A DNA stretch of 64,000 bases from DASVEG01 sp035540495 (lineage in GTDB: Bacteria > Actinomycetota > Acidimicrobiia > Acidimicrobiales > CADCTF01), in contig DATLGL010000004.1 of assembly GCA_035540495.1 (NCBI GenBank), positions 3,211 through 67,210 on the forward strand, written 5' to 3'. Shown in pieces: positions 50,844 to 59,441 of the stretch. The position numbers and the translations under genes are program-made. Each line of letters starts with the position of its first letter. Position 1 is the stretch's first letter. The notes under the pieces are model-generated. The model saw only the letters and a list, made by a program, of their open reading frames with translations. It had not been told where the DNA came from and made no database searches.

Positions 50844-51041
50844 ATGACTTCCGTGGACCGGCGACACGAGCTGGAGAATCTTCGACGGTCGGTGGCGATG
50901 CTCAACCAGTCCTCGCACGGGCTCAGCGCCGACGAGGCCTACCGGCTCATCGTCGAGCTCCAAGACGTGCGCGAGCGGCTCGACCGGCTCCGTCGCGGGC
51001 TGCAGGCGCTCCTCGACGACATCGCACGAGACAGCGGGTGA
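50844..51041 (+). CDS. Small coiled-coil protein
   Basis: 65 residues from ATG at 50844. Almost entirely helical with heptad-like Leu spacing: RHELENLRRSVAMLNQ, then LIVELQDVRERLDRLRRGLQ. Acidic tail. No family recognised. A short accessory protein of the ICE; its promoter probably overlaps the palindrome at 50825. Confidence 0.5.
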   Translation: MTSVDRRHELENLRRSVAMLNQSSHGLSADEAYRLIVELQDVRERLDRLRRGLQALLDDIARDSG

Positions 51042-51054
51042 TTGGTCATCGACG

Positions 51055-51720
51055 ATGCCGTCGCAGTTGGTCGAGCAGCGATGGCAACATCGATCCGTGG
51101 TATTGCCTCGCTTCCGCCCGATGCTTGCGTCATCTGGAGCGATTCCGGGCGACGCCGACGACTACGCCTTCGAGCCCAAGCTCGACGGGTGGCGGAGCTT
51201 GGTGTACGTCGAGCCTGATCGTCTGACTGTGCGGACGCGTACGGGTCGCGATGTCACCGACGCTCTCGTCGGGCTGGACGGTCTTCGTGGCGCATGCGGT
51301 GGCTCCCGCGTGATTCTCGATGGCGAGCTGGTCGCACACCGAGGGACGCCGGACTCCTTCTATCGGCTCGGTGCGCGCATGGCGGCAAGGTCGCCGCTGG
51401 CGAAGGCGGCCCGCGTGCCGGTGACCTTTGTCGCGTTCGACGTGCTGTTCCGCGACGGCGAGCTCATTCGCTCGTCCTACGTTGAGCGCCGTCACGTCTT
51501 GGAGTCGCTACACCTTCAGGGGCCCGCGTGGTGCACCGCCCCGTCGTTTCGCGGGCTCGGCGCGGAGCTGTTCGCCGCATGCGTCGAGTTGGGGCTCGAG
51601 GGTCTCATGGCGAAGCGCCTTGATGGTCGCTATCGACCAGGCGAGCGGTCGAGTACCTGGATCAAGGCGAAGACGGTCGAGTGGAAGACGCGGCACCTGC
51701 CGTACCGCGGCGATCGGTAG
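51055..51720 (+). CDS. ATP-dependent DNA ligase adenylation domain, lacking the OB-fold
   Basis: 221 residues. Ligase motif I with the adenylated Lys is AFEPKLDGWRSL, motif III VILDGELVAH, motif IIIa FVAFDVLF and motif IV/V LGLEGLMAKRLDGRY, then STWIKAK. The sequence then stops, without the OB-fold domain (about 100 residues) that bacterial LigC/LigD-type ligases need for efficient sealing. It might partner another protein, or be a truncated gene. The first 15 residues may be upstream of the true start (GTG at 51097). Confidence 0.72.
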   Translation: MPSQLVEQRWQHRSVVLPRFRPMLASSGAIPGDADDYAFEPKLDGWRSLVYVEPDRLTVRTRTGRDVTDALVGLDGLRGACGGSRVILDGELVAHRGTPDSFYRLGARMAARSPLAKAARVPVTFVAFDVLFRDGELIRSSYVERRHVLESLHLQGPAWCTAPSFRGLGAELFAACVELGLEGLMAKRLDGRYRPGERSSTWIKAKTVEWKTRHLPYRGDR

Positions 51721-51744
51721 CCGACGCCCGCGACGCACGTCGTT

Positions 51745-51766
51745 GGTACTAGTTCGGTACTAGTTC
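51745..51766 (+). repeat. Tandem 11-bp direct repeat
   Basis: GGTACTAGTTC at 51745-51755 and again at 51756-51766. It lies in a 270-nt gene-poor stretch before the last xis-like gene; iteron-like and may be a binding site for an integrase or Xis. Confidence 0.5.
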
Positions 51767-51948
51767 TGGCCGGACGACCGCGGATTCGCCAGCACGACGT
51801 GCGACAAACGTGCTGGTCAACGCATCACGCGGACGAGATGGACAAGGTCTGGAGACCATGGACATCTCTGCGCTTCGGCAACGGGTGGCCTCACGACCGC
51901 GTTCACGTGCTGCCGCGGGCGCTCACGGTTCCCATACCGAGCCAGCAG

Positions 51949-51983
51949 AAAGGCCGCGGACATGTCGCGTCGTCGCGGCCTTT
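51949..51983 (+). terminator. Perfect 10-bp hairpin
   Basis: AAAGGCCGCG (51949-51958), 15-nt loop, CGCGGCCTTT (51974-51983). A terminator of the upstream transcript or a leader structure of the xis-like gene whose ATG is 8 nt further on. Confidence 0.5.
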
Positions 51984-51990
51984 GCATGGC

Positions 51991-52206
51991 ATGAACCGAA
52001 CCATCACCACCCGAGCCGCTCTCGTCGACATTGCTGCCGTCGCCGACCGTCTCGGCGTCTCCGTCCGCCACGTGCGGCGACTCGTCGCTGAGCGGCGCAT
52101 CCCCTTCATCAAGTGGGGGCATCTACTTCGCTTCGACATGGACGACGTCGAGCGCTGGATCGAGGATGCCCGCGTGACGTCGTTCGTCGACGGGCACGGC
52201 CGATGA
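51991..52206 (+). CDS. Excisionase-like (AlpA/MerR-type) DNA-binding protein
   Basis: 71 residues from ATG at 51991. ALVDIAAVADRLGVSVRHVR, then RRIPFIKWGHLLRFDMDDVERW: the typical Xis wHTH. This is the gene normally located directly upstream of the integrase at the attachment end of actinobacterial ICEs. Its TGA overlaps an ATG (52203), which would be the integrase start. Confidence 0.82.
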   Translation: MNRTITTRAALVDIAAVADRLGVSVRHVRRLVAERRIPFIKWGHLLRFDMDDVERWIEDARVTSFVDGHGR

Positions 52207-52271
52207 GAGCGGCCGCAAGGTCGCCGCGGCTTCCCTTTCCGGTCCCAACGTGGTCCCAAAGAGGGCGGTAA
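52203..52271 (+). pseudogene. Possible integrase remnant (22 codons)
   Basis: ATG at 52203 overlaps the stop of the xis-like gene (ATGA), where int genes of such elements normally start. The frame ends at TAA 52269-52271. The C-terminal part (VPTWSQRG) looks like an integrase tail, so a deletion may have joined the first and last codons of int. Direct repeats GGTCCCAA at 52241 and 52252. Speculative. Confidence 0.35.
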
Positions 52272-52357
52272 ATCGCGTGCTCGGAGGGTTCATTGCGGCT
52301 AGCGCCACCACTGCACGAGGCAGCAAGAACGCCTTGTTTTTCCGACGTCCTTAGTTG

Positions 52358-52429
52358 CGCCCTCGGAAGGATTCGAACCTTCGCACCCGGCTCCGGAGGC
52401 CGGTGCTCTATCCCCTGAGCTACGAGGGC
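52358..52429 (-). tRNA. tRNA-Arg (CCG anticodon)
   Basis: Cloverleaf with acceptor GCCCTCG/CGAGGGC, D-arm GCTC...GAGC, anticodon stem CCGGC/GCCGG with loop CTCCGGA (anticodon CCG, reads CGG) and T-arm GAAGG-TTCGAAT-CCTTC. No CCA is encoded. Its 3' end faces the ICE, the usual attachment side. No duplicate of the 3' end was seen to the left. Confidence 0.95.
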
Positions 52430-52492
52430 GGGAACAGGGCGATCATCGTAGTCCCTCCGCCCTAGGGCTCTCGCCGCCTACCATCTCTCCCC

Positions 52493-52876
52493 GTGCCCGA
52501 CGCCAAGGTGCTGCTGGTCGACGACGACCCGGTGATCCTCAAGCTCCTCCAGGTCAACTTCGAGATGGAGGGCTACACCGTCATGACTGCGAGCGACGGG
52601 GTCGAGGGCCTCGAGAAGGCTCGTGCCGAGCGTCCCGACATCGTGCTGCTCGACATCATGATGCCGAGGATGGACGGCCTCCAGGTGACCAAGGAGCTCA
52701 GGGGCTCCGACGACACGAAGGAGATCCCGATCATCCTCCTGTCGGCCAAGGCACAGGCGTCCGACATCCAGACCGGACGTGAGGTCGGGGCCGACGACTA
52801 CCTGACCAAGCCCTTCGATCCGCTCGAGCTCCTCGAGCGCGTCGGCGACCTCCTCGGCACCGGCGACATCCACTAG
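52493..52876 (+). CDS. Single-domain response regulator
   Basis: 127 residues from GTG at 52493. A receiver domain only: VLLVDDDPVILKLL acidic pair, phospho-Asp in DIVLLDIMMPRMDGLQV, Lys in DYLTKPFDPLELL and the Thr/Ser in IILLSAKAQ. No output domain, so it acts by protein-protein contact (CheY-like). Convergent with argS, which ends 29 nt away. Partner kinase is not in the window. Confidence 0.9.
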   Translation: MPDAKVLLVDDDPVILKLLQVNFEMEGYTVMTASDGVEGLEKARAERPDIVLLDIMMPRMDGLQVTKELRGSDDTKEIPIILLSAKAQASDIQTGREVGADDYLTKPFDPLELLERVGDLLGTGDIH

Positions 52877-52904
52877 CGCCACCCGCCGCGGGCGCTCGTC
52901 CGGG

Positions 52905-54635
52905 CTACATCCGCTCGGGCGCTTCGATCCCCAACAGGTCGAGCCCGCGCGCCAAGGTGCGCGCCGTGACCTCGCAGAGCGCAAGCCTCGACGAGCGCGT
53001 CGCCTCGTCGGGAGCCCTCAGCACCGGGCACGACTCGTAGAACGCGGTGAACGACTGCGCGAGGTCGAACAGGTACGTGCACAGCCGGTGCGGCTGGAGG
53101 TGCTCCGCTACCGAGTGCACGGCGTCGCCGAACCCGAGGAGCTCGAGCACGAGCGCCCGCTCCGCGGCATCGGCCAGGACGATCGGCGTCGAATCGTCGA
53201 CCGTCACGTCCTCGGCGCGCCGGAAGATCGACCGGATCCGCGCGTGGGCGTACTGGAGGTACGGCCCGGTGTTGCCTTCGAACGCGAGCATCCGGTCCCA
53301 GTCGAAGACGTAGTCCTTGATGCGGTCGTTCGACAGGTCGGCGTACTTCACCGCGCCGATGCCGATCGCACGCCCCAACCGATCGATGTCGTCCGAAGGC
53401 AGGTCGGGGTTCGCATCCCGCACCTTGGCCGTGGCGCGGGCGACCGCCTCGTCGAGCAGCTCGTTGAGCTTGATGTTCTCGCCGGTGCGGGTCTTGTACA
53501 TCTTCCGGTCGGGGCCGAGGACCGACCCGAACGACACGTGCACCGCACGCGCAGGCGGCTGGAGCCACCCGGCCCGCGACACCGTCATGAACACCTGGTC
53601 GAGGTGCTGCGTCTGCGGCGAGCCGACGACGTAGATCAGCCAGGTCGCGCCGAGGTTGCCGACCCGGTAGCGCACGCCGGCGAGGTCGGTCGTGCCGTAG
53701 CCGTAGCCGCCGTCCTGCTTGCGGACGAGCAGGGGCGCGTCGTACTTCTCCGTGAACACGACGAGGGCGCCGTCGTCGACCGCAGCGACGCCGACCGCCT
53801 CGATCTCGTGCGCGACGTCGTCGAGCATGTCGTTGTAGGCGGACTCGCCGTGGATGTCGTCGTCGGTGAGAAGCACGCCGAGCCGGTCGTAGGTGTCACG
53901 CGCGTGGCCGAGGGAGACGGAGACGAAGGTTCGCCACAGCTCGAGCGTCTCCTCGTCTCCCGACTGCAGCTTCACGACCCGTTCCCGCGCGCGATCCGCG
54001 AAAGCGGCGTCGTTCTTGAACCGGTCGTTCGCCTCCCGGTAGAAGGCGTTGAGGTCGGCCAGCGACGCGTTCGCCGAATCGGCGGCCGCGCCGATCTCGA
54101 GCATGTGCTCGACGAGCATCCCGAACTGCGTTCCCCAGTCGCCGACGTGGTTCTGTCGGATGACGGTGTGGCCGAGGAAGGTCAGGACGCGCGCGATCGA
54201 GTCGCCGATGATCGTCGACCGGAGATGCCCGATGTGCATCTCCTTCGCCAGGTTCGGCGAGGAGTAGTCGATGACAACCGTCTCCGGAGCCTCAGCGGGG
54301 TCGACGCCGAGGCGGTCGGGGTCGCCGAGCAGCGACCGCGCAGCGACGCCCAGCGCGTCGTCGCTCAACCAGATGTTGATGAACCCGGGGCCGGCGACCT
54401 CGACCTTGGCGATCAGGTCATCCCCGTCGAGCGCGTCGACGATCTGCTGGGCCAGCTCCCGCGGCTGACGGCCGGCCCTCTTCCCCAGCGCCATCGCTGC
54501 GTTCGCCTGGAAGTCGCCGAAGCCGGGCTGCGTCGAGCGTCGAAGGACCGGGTCGCTTCCTGCGTACTCGGAGCCGAGCACGCCCTCTATCGCGCTCTGG
54601 AGGCGCGAGCGGAGCTGGGCGACCGGGTTGGGCAT
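52905..54635 (-). CDS. argS: Arginyl-tRNA synthetase
   Basis: 576 residues. Class I synthetase: the HIGH motif is EMHIGHLRSTIIGDSIAR near residue 130, preceded by VIDYSSPNLAK, the DQxxH-like segment and C-terminal anticodon-binding domain (LAQSFTAFYESCPVL) with the terminal LGIEAPERM. ATP-dependent charging of tRNA-Arg in the cytoplasm. First gene of the actinobacterial argS-lysA-hom-thrC-rho arrangement, but divergent here: argS is on the minus strand and lysA on the plus. The 47-nt gap between starts must hold both promoters. Confidence 0.95.
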   Translation of the reverse strand: MPNPVAQLRSRLQSAIEGVLGSEYAGSDPVLRRSTQPGFGDFQANAAMALGKRAGRQPRELAQQIVDALDGDDLIAKVEVAGPGFINIWLSDDALGVAARSLLGDPDRLGVDPAEAPETVVIDYSSPNLAKEMHIGHLRSTIIGDSIARVLTFLGHTVIRQNHVGDWGTQFGMLVEHMLEIGAAADSANASLADLNAFYREANDRFKNDAAFADRARERVVKLQSGDEETLELWRTFVSVSLGHARDTYDRLGVLLTDDDIHGESAYNDMLDDVAHEIEAVGVAAVDDGALVVFTEKYDAPLLVRKQDGGYGYGTTDLAGVRYRVGNLGATWLIYVVGSPQTQHLDQVFMTVSRAGWLQPPARAVHVSFGSVLGPDRKMYKTRTGENIKLNELLDEAVARATAKVRDANPDLPSDDIDRLGRAIGIGAVKYADLSNDRIKDYVFDWDRMLAFEGNTGPYLQYAHARIRSIFRRAEDVTVDDSTPIVLADAAERALVLELLGFGDAVHSVAEHLQPHRLCTYLFDLAQSFTAFYESCPVLRAPDEATRSSRLALCEVTARTLARGLDLLGIEAPERM

Positions 54636-54682
54636 GTGTCATGGTCGGTGAGCCCCCCACGGACGGTCAAACTGATAAGCGC

Positions 54683-55960
54683 ATGCCGCCGCTCCCGCGC
54701 TACCTCCTCCCCAAGAACGCCTCCGTCGACGAGCGCGGCCGCCTCGCGATCGCCGGCGTCGACTTGCTGGAACTAGCGCGCGACCACGGGACGCCGTTGT
54801 TCGTCTACGACGAGGATCATCTCCGCGCGCAGTGCCGCGCCGCGGTGGAAGCCTGGGGGGACGGTGTCGCCTACGCGTCGAAGGCGTTCCTGTGCAAGGC
54901 CATGGCGAGACTCGCCTACGAGGAGGGCATGCACATCGACGTCTCGACCGGCGGCGAGCTCTACGTCGCGCGAGCGGCCGGCGTGCCGGGCAGCCGGCTC
55001 GTCCTCCACGGCAACAACAAGTCGGAAGCCGAGCTCGCGTACGCCCTCGACGAAGGCGTGGGTCGGATCATCGTCGACTCCTTCGACGAGCTCCGGCGCC
55101 TGGCCGATCTGAAGCGGCCCGCCCGCGTCCTCCTGCGCGTGACCCCTGGCGTCGAGGCGCACACCCACGAGTACGTGATGACGGGCCACGAGGACACCAA
55201 GTTCGGGTTCTCCATCTCGAGCGGTGCTGCAGCGGAGGCGGTGGCGCGGGCGAGAGACATCGCGCACGTCGACCTCGTCGGCATCCACGCCCACATCGGA
55301 AGCCAGATCTTCCTCCTTGCGTCGTTCGTGAAGGAGGTGGAGGCACTTGCCGGCTTCCTGCGTGACATCGGCGTCGATCAACTCGAGGAGCTCTGCCTCG
55401 GCGGCGGTCTCGGCGTGCCCTACGTCGAGGGCGAGGCAGCGCCGACGATCGACGAGTGGGCCGAGACGGTCCGGAAGGCGTGCGCGAACGTCGGTGTACC
55501 CTCGCACCTCCGGCTGACCGCCGAGCCCGGCCGAGCGATCGTCGCTGCTGCGGCCATCACGCTGTACACGGTCGGGACGATCAAGGACCTGCCCGGCATC
55601 CGCACCTACGTGGCCGTCGACGGCGGCATGAGCGACAACCCTCGGCCGGTGCTCTACGGCTCCGGCTACGAAGCGTTCCTCCCTCGGGCAACGGATGCGG
55701 ACAGGCCTCGGCGTGCGACGGTCGTCGGAAAGCACTGCGAGTCGGGCGACCAGATCGTGCGCGACGCCGCCCTCCCGGAAGATGTGGCGGTGGGTGACGT
55801 GCTCGCGACACCGGTCACCGGCGCGTACGGCCACTCGATGGCGTCGAACTACAACAAGGTCCCTCGCCCGGCGGTGCTGTTCGTGCGCGACGGTGACGCG
55901 AGGATCGTGGTGAGGCGGGAGACCTACGACGACCTCGTGAGGTTGGACGCCGACCTCTGA
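54683..55960 (+). CDS. lysA: Diaminopimelate decarboxylase
   Basis: 425 residues from ATG at 54683. PLP enzyme of the alanine-racemase fold: the lysine motif is GVAYASKAFLCKAMARL near 62, HGNNKSEAEL, HTHEYVMTGHEDTKFGF, HAHIGSQI, and C-terminal CESGDQI near 345 with the GAYGHSMASNYN substrate loop. Last step of lysine synthesis. ATG overlap by one base with the next gene. Confidence 0.94.
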   Translation: MPPLPRYLLPKNASVDERGRLAIAGVDLLELARDHGTPLFVYDEDHLRAQCRAAVEAWGDGVAYASKAFLCKAMARLAYEEGMHIDVSTGGELYVARAAGVPGSRLVLHGNNKSEAELAYALDEGVGRIIVDSFDELRRLADLKRPARVLLRVTPGVEAHTHEYVMTGHEDTKFGFSISSGAAAEAVARARDIAHVDLVGIHAHIGSQIFLLASFVKEVEALAGFLRDIGVDQLEELCLGGGLGVPYVEGEAAPTIDEWAETVRKACANVGVPSHLRLTAEPGRAIVAAAAITLYTVGTIKDLPGIRTYVAVDGGMSDNPRPVLYGSGYEAFLPRATDADRPRRATVVGKHCESGDQIVRDAALPEDVAVGDVLATPVTGAYGHSMASNYNKVPRPAVLFVRDGDARIVVRRETYDDLVRLDADL

Positions 55961-57003
55961 TGGAGGCCTTCGATGCCGCGCTCGAGATGCTCGACGGTTT
56001 CGGGACCGAGTTCGGCCCTGGCCTCTCGAATCACGGACCGATGGCCGCGGAGGCGCTCACGACGCTCGGCCGGGAAGATGTGGTCGAACGTTGGGTAGCC
56101 GCCTACAGGTCGCGATTGGAGCCGCGCGAGGTCGAACGTGACCCGATCACGGCCGGCGACTGGCGAGAAGCGCTCGGTGCGCCATCTCGCGTCGGCGACT
56201 GGATCGCGTTCTTCGAGCGCGAGCTCGGAGACGCCGGCGTCGACATGGTGCTCGCGACGTGGCTGCCGCGGCTGGCTCCCGGCGCGATGGCCGCCGCCGC
56301 TCACGGGATCATCCGGACCGCGCACGCCGTTCGCGCGCTCGGCGGCGCCGCGTCGAACGAGCTCCGACGAACTGAGGTAGCCACCGGCCTCGGGTATTGG
56401 GCCGCTCGCTACCAGGAGCTGCCGGGTGCGCCTCGGCCGACGGGTGCCAAGTCTGCGCTCGAGGCGCTCGACGACGTCCCGGTGATCGCCGAGGCAGACC
56501 GCGGCGCGTTCCTCATCTTCGAGCAGGTACGGGCGGTCGATGCCGTGTCGGGGTTCTCGGCCGCCGTCGACTCGTTCGGCCAGCCGGCTGATCCGGACGA
56601 AGCGCTCGATGCGGTGATCGCCGCGGCCGCGCATGCCTACGTCGGGTGTGACCGTCGCACCGAGATCGCGTTCGTGCACGGCGTCACCGGCCCATCGGCG
56701 CTCCGTGTCCTGCTGCCGTACCTCCCGGACGGAGACGGGCGACGCCTAGCGGTGACGTACGCGTGGCAGGTGGTGGCGGCGATCCGCTCGGCGTACGGGG
56801 CCCGTCGGTTGCCCGACGTCGTGATCCCCGACGCGGGCGCGTGGGACGACCTCGTCGACCGCGCCGTGGCCGACGGCGACGGCGACGAGCACGCGATCAA
56901 GATGGTCGAGGCGTGCCGGCGCGAACACGCCAGAACCGGCTCGAACGTTCTGGTCGCCGCCGCACGGCGGGCCGCCGGTGCACCGATAGCGTGGGACTCG
57001 TGA
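55960..57003 (+). CDS. Questin oxidase-like protein
   Basis: 347 residues. N-terminal FGPGLSNHGPMAAEAL is typical of the questin oxidase/DUF4243 family (Baeyer-Villiger-type oxidases known from fungal polyketide pathways), and AAAHGIIRTAHAVRAL supplies the conserved His later. Its start overlaps lysA and its end overlaps hom by GTGA, so it is inside the amino-acid operon. Its role there is unknown and not obvious. Confidence 0.72.
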   Translation: MEAFDAALEMLDGFGTEFGPGLSNHGPMAAEALTTLGREDVVERWVAAYRSRLEPREVERDPITAGDWREALGAPSRVGDWIAFFERELGDAGVDMVLATWLPRLAPGAMAAAAHGIIRTAHAVRALGGAASNELRRTEVATGLGYWAARYQELPGAPRPTGAKSALEALDDVPVIAEADRGAFLIFEQVRAVDAVSGFSAAVDSFGQPADPDEALDAVIAAAAHAYVGCDRRTEIAFVHGVTGPSALRVLLPYLPDGDGRRLAVTYAWQVVAAIRSAYGARRLPDVVIPDAGAWDDLVDRAVADGDGDEHAIKMVEACRREHARTGSNVLVAAARRAAGAPIAWDS

Positions 57004-58283
57004 CTGCTCCCGTCCGGGTCGGGGTGATCGGATTCAGCAACGTGGGCGCCGCGCTCATCCGTCTGCTGACCGAGGAAGCCGACGCGATCGAAGCCCGGAC
57101 CGGCGTGCGCCTCGAGCTCGCGCGCGTCGCGGTGAAGGACGTCTCGAAGCGGCGAACGGTGCCTCTGCCCGAGGGCATGGTCACCGACGACACCCTCGGC
57201 GTCGTCAAGGACCCCGACATCGACGTGATCGTCGAGCTGATGGGGACGATCGAGCCGGCGCGAACGTTCATCCTCGACGCGCTCTCGGCGGGCAAGCCTG
57301 TGGTGAGCGCGAACAAGGAACTGCTGGCCAACGTCGGACCCGAGCTCTTCGAGACCGCCGTGGCCAAGGGTGTCGATCTCCTGTTCGAAGCATCGGTCGG
57401 CGGCGGCATCCCGCTCCTGCGCCCGCTGCGCGAGTCGCTCGCCGGCGATCGAGTCAACCGGATGATGGGCATCGTCAACGGGACGACGAACTACATCCTC
57501 ACGAAGATGTCGGAGGAGGGGAGCGCGTACGAAGACGCGCTCGCCGAGGCCCAGGCGCTCGGTTTCGCCGAGCTCGATCCCACCGCCGACGTCGAGGGCT
57601 TCGACGCCGCGGCGAAGGCTGCGATCCTCGCCACCGTCGGCTTCGGCCAGCGCGTCGTCGCGAGCGACGTCTACCGCGAGGGGATCTCGGGAGTCACCGC
57701 GGCCGACATCGCCTTCGCCGCGCGCCTCGGTTACGTGGTGAAGCTCCTGGCCGTCGCCGAACGGGTCGGTGACGAGGTGGCCGTGCGCGTGCACCCGACG
57801 ATGGTTCCCGACGCACATCCACTCGCCGCCGTGCGTGAGTCGTTCAACGCCGTCTTCATCGAGGCGGAAGCCGTTGGCGACCTCATGCTCTACGGCCGGG
57901 GTGCCGGCGGCATGCCGACCGCGAGCGCGGTGCTCGGCGACCTCGTCGACGCGGCCCACAACCTCCGCGCCGGAGCGAGCGGTCGCACGTCGATCCCCCC
58001 TGTGGCCGCCATCCATCCGATGGAGGAGACGAGCTCGCAGTACTACCTCAGCCTCGAGGTGGCCGATCGCCCCGGTGTGCTCGCCGCTGTCGCCGGCATC
58101 TTCGGCGAGCACGGCGTGTCGATCCGCTCCATGGAGCAGGAAGGCCTCGGCGACGAAGCCCGCCTCATCTTCATCACCCACCGCGCGGTCGAGCGCGACA
58201 TGCAGGCCACGCTGCGGGCACTGCGCGAGCTCGATGCGCTCGATCGCGTCGGCACCGTCCTCCGCGTCGTCGGACAGGAGTAG
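57000..58283 (+). CDS. hom: Homoserine dehydrogenase
   Basis: 427 residues from GTG at 57000. NAD(P)-binding loop VRVGVIGFSNVGAALIRLL; the catalytic segment is PVVSANKELLAN and EASVGGGIPLLRPLRESL, with NGTTNYILTKM. A C-terminal ACT domain (SLEVADRPGVLAAVAGIFGE) is the allosteric threonine site. The loop GFSNVG differs from the usual GCGTVG or GLGTVG form. Common route to threonine and methionine. Confidence 0.93.
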   Translation: MTAPVRVGVIGFSNVGAALIRLLTEEADAIEARTGVRLELARVAVKDVSKRRTVPLPEGMVTDDTLGVVKDPDIDVIVELMGTIEPARTFILDALSAGKPVVSANKELLANVGPELFETAVAKGVDLLFEASVGGGIPLLRPLRESLAGDRVNRMMGIVNGTTNYILTKMSEEGSAYEDALAEAQALGFAELDPTADVEGFDAAAKAAILATVGFGQRVVASDVYREGISGVTAADIAFAARLGYVVKLLAVAERVGDEVAVRVHPTMVPDAHPLAAVRESFNAVFIEAEAVGDLMLYGRGAGGMPTASAVLGDLVDAAHNLRAGASGRTSIPPVAAIHPMEETSSQYYLSLEVADRPGVLAAVAGIFGEHGVSIRSMEQEGLGDEARLIFITHRAVERDMQATLRALRELDALDRVGTVLRVVGQE

Positions 58284-58292
58284 GCGTTCGCG

Positions 58293-59333
58293 ATGGCCGG
58301 TTGGCGTGGACTCATCGAGGAGTACCGCGAGTTCCTCCCCGTCACCGACGACTCGCCCGTCGTCACCCTGCAGGAGGGGAACACGCCCCTGCTACCTGCG
58401 CCCCGACTGTCCGATCGCGTCGGTGCCGAGGTGTACCTGAAGTACGAGGGCCTCAACCCCACCGGTTCGTTCAAGGACCGTGGGATGACGATGGCCATCT
58501 CGAAGGCGGTCGAAGACGGCGCGAAGGCTGTCGTGTGCGCATCGACCGGGAACACCTCCGCGTCGGCCGCGGCCTACGCGGCGCGTGCCGGGCTGACGTG
58601 CGCGGTCCTCATCCCGGAGGGCTACATCGCGCTGGGGAAGCTCGCACAGGCCCTGATCCACGGGGCCAAGGTCCTCCAGATCCGCGGCAACTTCGACGTC
58701 GCGCTCGACATCGTCCGCGACCTCGGCGAACGCGCGCCGATCACCGTCGTCAACTCGATCAACCCCCACCGGATCGACGGGCAGATGACGGGCGCGTTCG
58801 AGGTGGTCGACGTGCTCGGCGACGCGCCCGACTACCACTGCATCCCGGTCGGCAACGCGGGCAACATCACCGCGTACTGGAAGGGCTACCGCCGCTACCA
58901 GGACGCGGGTCGCACCACGAAGCTGCCTCGGATGCTCGGCTTCCAAGCCGCTGGAGCCGCGCCTCTCGTCGACGGCCACGACGTCGAGAAGCCCGACACC
59001 ATCGCGACCGCCATCCGGATCGGCAAGCCCGCGTCGGGCTACGGCGCATTGGCGGCGGCGCGAGAGTCTGGCGGCGGCATCTTCGCGGTGACCGACGACG
59101 AGATCCTCGAGGCCTACCGCTTCGTCGCGAGCGAGGAATCCGTCTTCTGCGAGCCCGCGTCAGCGGCGTCCGTCGCCGGGCTCATGAAGGTCGGTGTGCC
59201 CGAGGGGTCGAAGGTCGTGTGCGTCCTCACCGGCCACGGGCTGAAGGATCCCGACACCGCGATCGGCCAGATCGCGGTCCCCGACGCCGTCGACGCCTCC
59301 TTCGAAGCGATCTCCCGCGAGCTCGGCATCTGA
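58293..59333 (+). CDS. thrC: Threonine synthase
   Basis: 346 residues from ATG at 58293, 9 nt after hom. PLP-binding Lys in NPTGSFKDRGMTMAIS, CASTGNTSASAAAYAARAG, VGNAGNITAYWKGY (glycine-rich phosphate loop) and C-terminal VCVLTGHGLKDPD. Converts O-phosphohomoserine to threonine. thrB, normally next, is missing from this locus. Followed by a strong terminator. Confidence 0.94.
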   Translation: MAGWRGLIEEYREFLPVTDDSPVVTLQEGNTPLLPAPRLSDRVGAEVYLKYEGLNPTGSFKDRGMTMAISKAVEDGAKAVVCASTGNTSASAAAYAARAGLTCAVLIPEGYIALGKLAQALIHGAKVLQIRGNFDVALDIVRDLGERAPITVVNSINPHRIDGQMTGAFEVVDVLGDAPDYHCIPVGNAGNITAYWKGYRRYQDAGRTTKLPRMLGFQAAGAAPLVDGHDVEKPDTIATAIRIGKPASGYGALAAARESGGGIFAVTDDEILEAYRFVASEESVFCEPASAASVAGLMKVGVPEGSKVVCVLTGHGLKDPDTAIGQIAVPDAVDASFEAISRELGI

Positions 59334-59347
59334 GGCTGCCACGAGGT

Positions 59348-59397
59348 CGCTTCGGGCCCCCAACGCCTCGCCGGTGAACCGGTCGGGGCCTGAAGCG
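59348..59397 (+). terminator. Terminator-like inverted repeat after thrC
   Basis: CGCTTCGGGCCCC (59348-59360) pairs with GGGGCCTGAAGCG (59385-59397), 12 of 13 matches plus one G-T wobble, 24-nt loop. It separates the lysA-hom-thrC operon from rho. Confidence 0.65.
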
Positions 59398-59411
59398 GGG
59401 AGCGGCGGCTG

Positions 59412-59441
59412 TTGTCGCAGGTCACACGGGGCGGGTACACT
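59412..59441 (+). promoter_or_regulatory. Probable rho promoter
   Basis: TTGTCG (59412-59417), 18-nt spacer, TACACT (59436-59441), about 200 nt before the rho ATG at 59641. The long 5' leader would fit autoregulated attenuation, which is known for rho; nothing specific was seen. Confidence 0.5.

Larger units (their letters stand above)
28468..52357. mobile_element. Integrative conjugative element (or remnant) ending at tRNA-Arg
   Basis: Carries MobF relaxase, type IV secretion/coupling genes, Prim-Pol, restriction-modification, regulators and excisionase-like genes. It ends at the 3' end of tRNA-Arg(CCG), the classical attachment side. No integrase gene is present. No second copy of the tRNA 3' end is seen to the left, so the true left end may lie outside the window and could include the cassette array. 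Confidence 0.7.

Noticed and set aside
52359..52380. A second copy of the tRNA-Arg 3' end as left attachment site
   Set aside because: No convincing copy was found between 1 and 52 kb; the nearest similarity (around 50206) is only about 9 nt and inside a gene.
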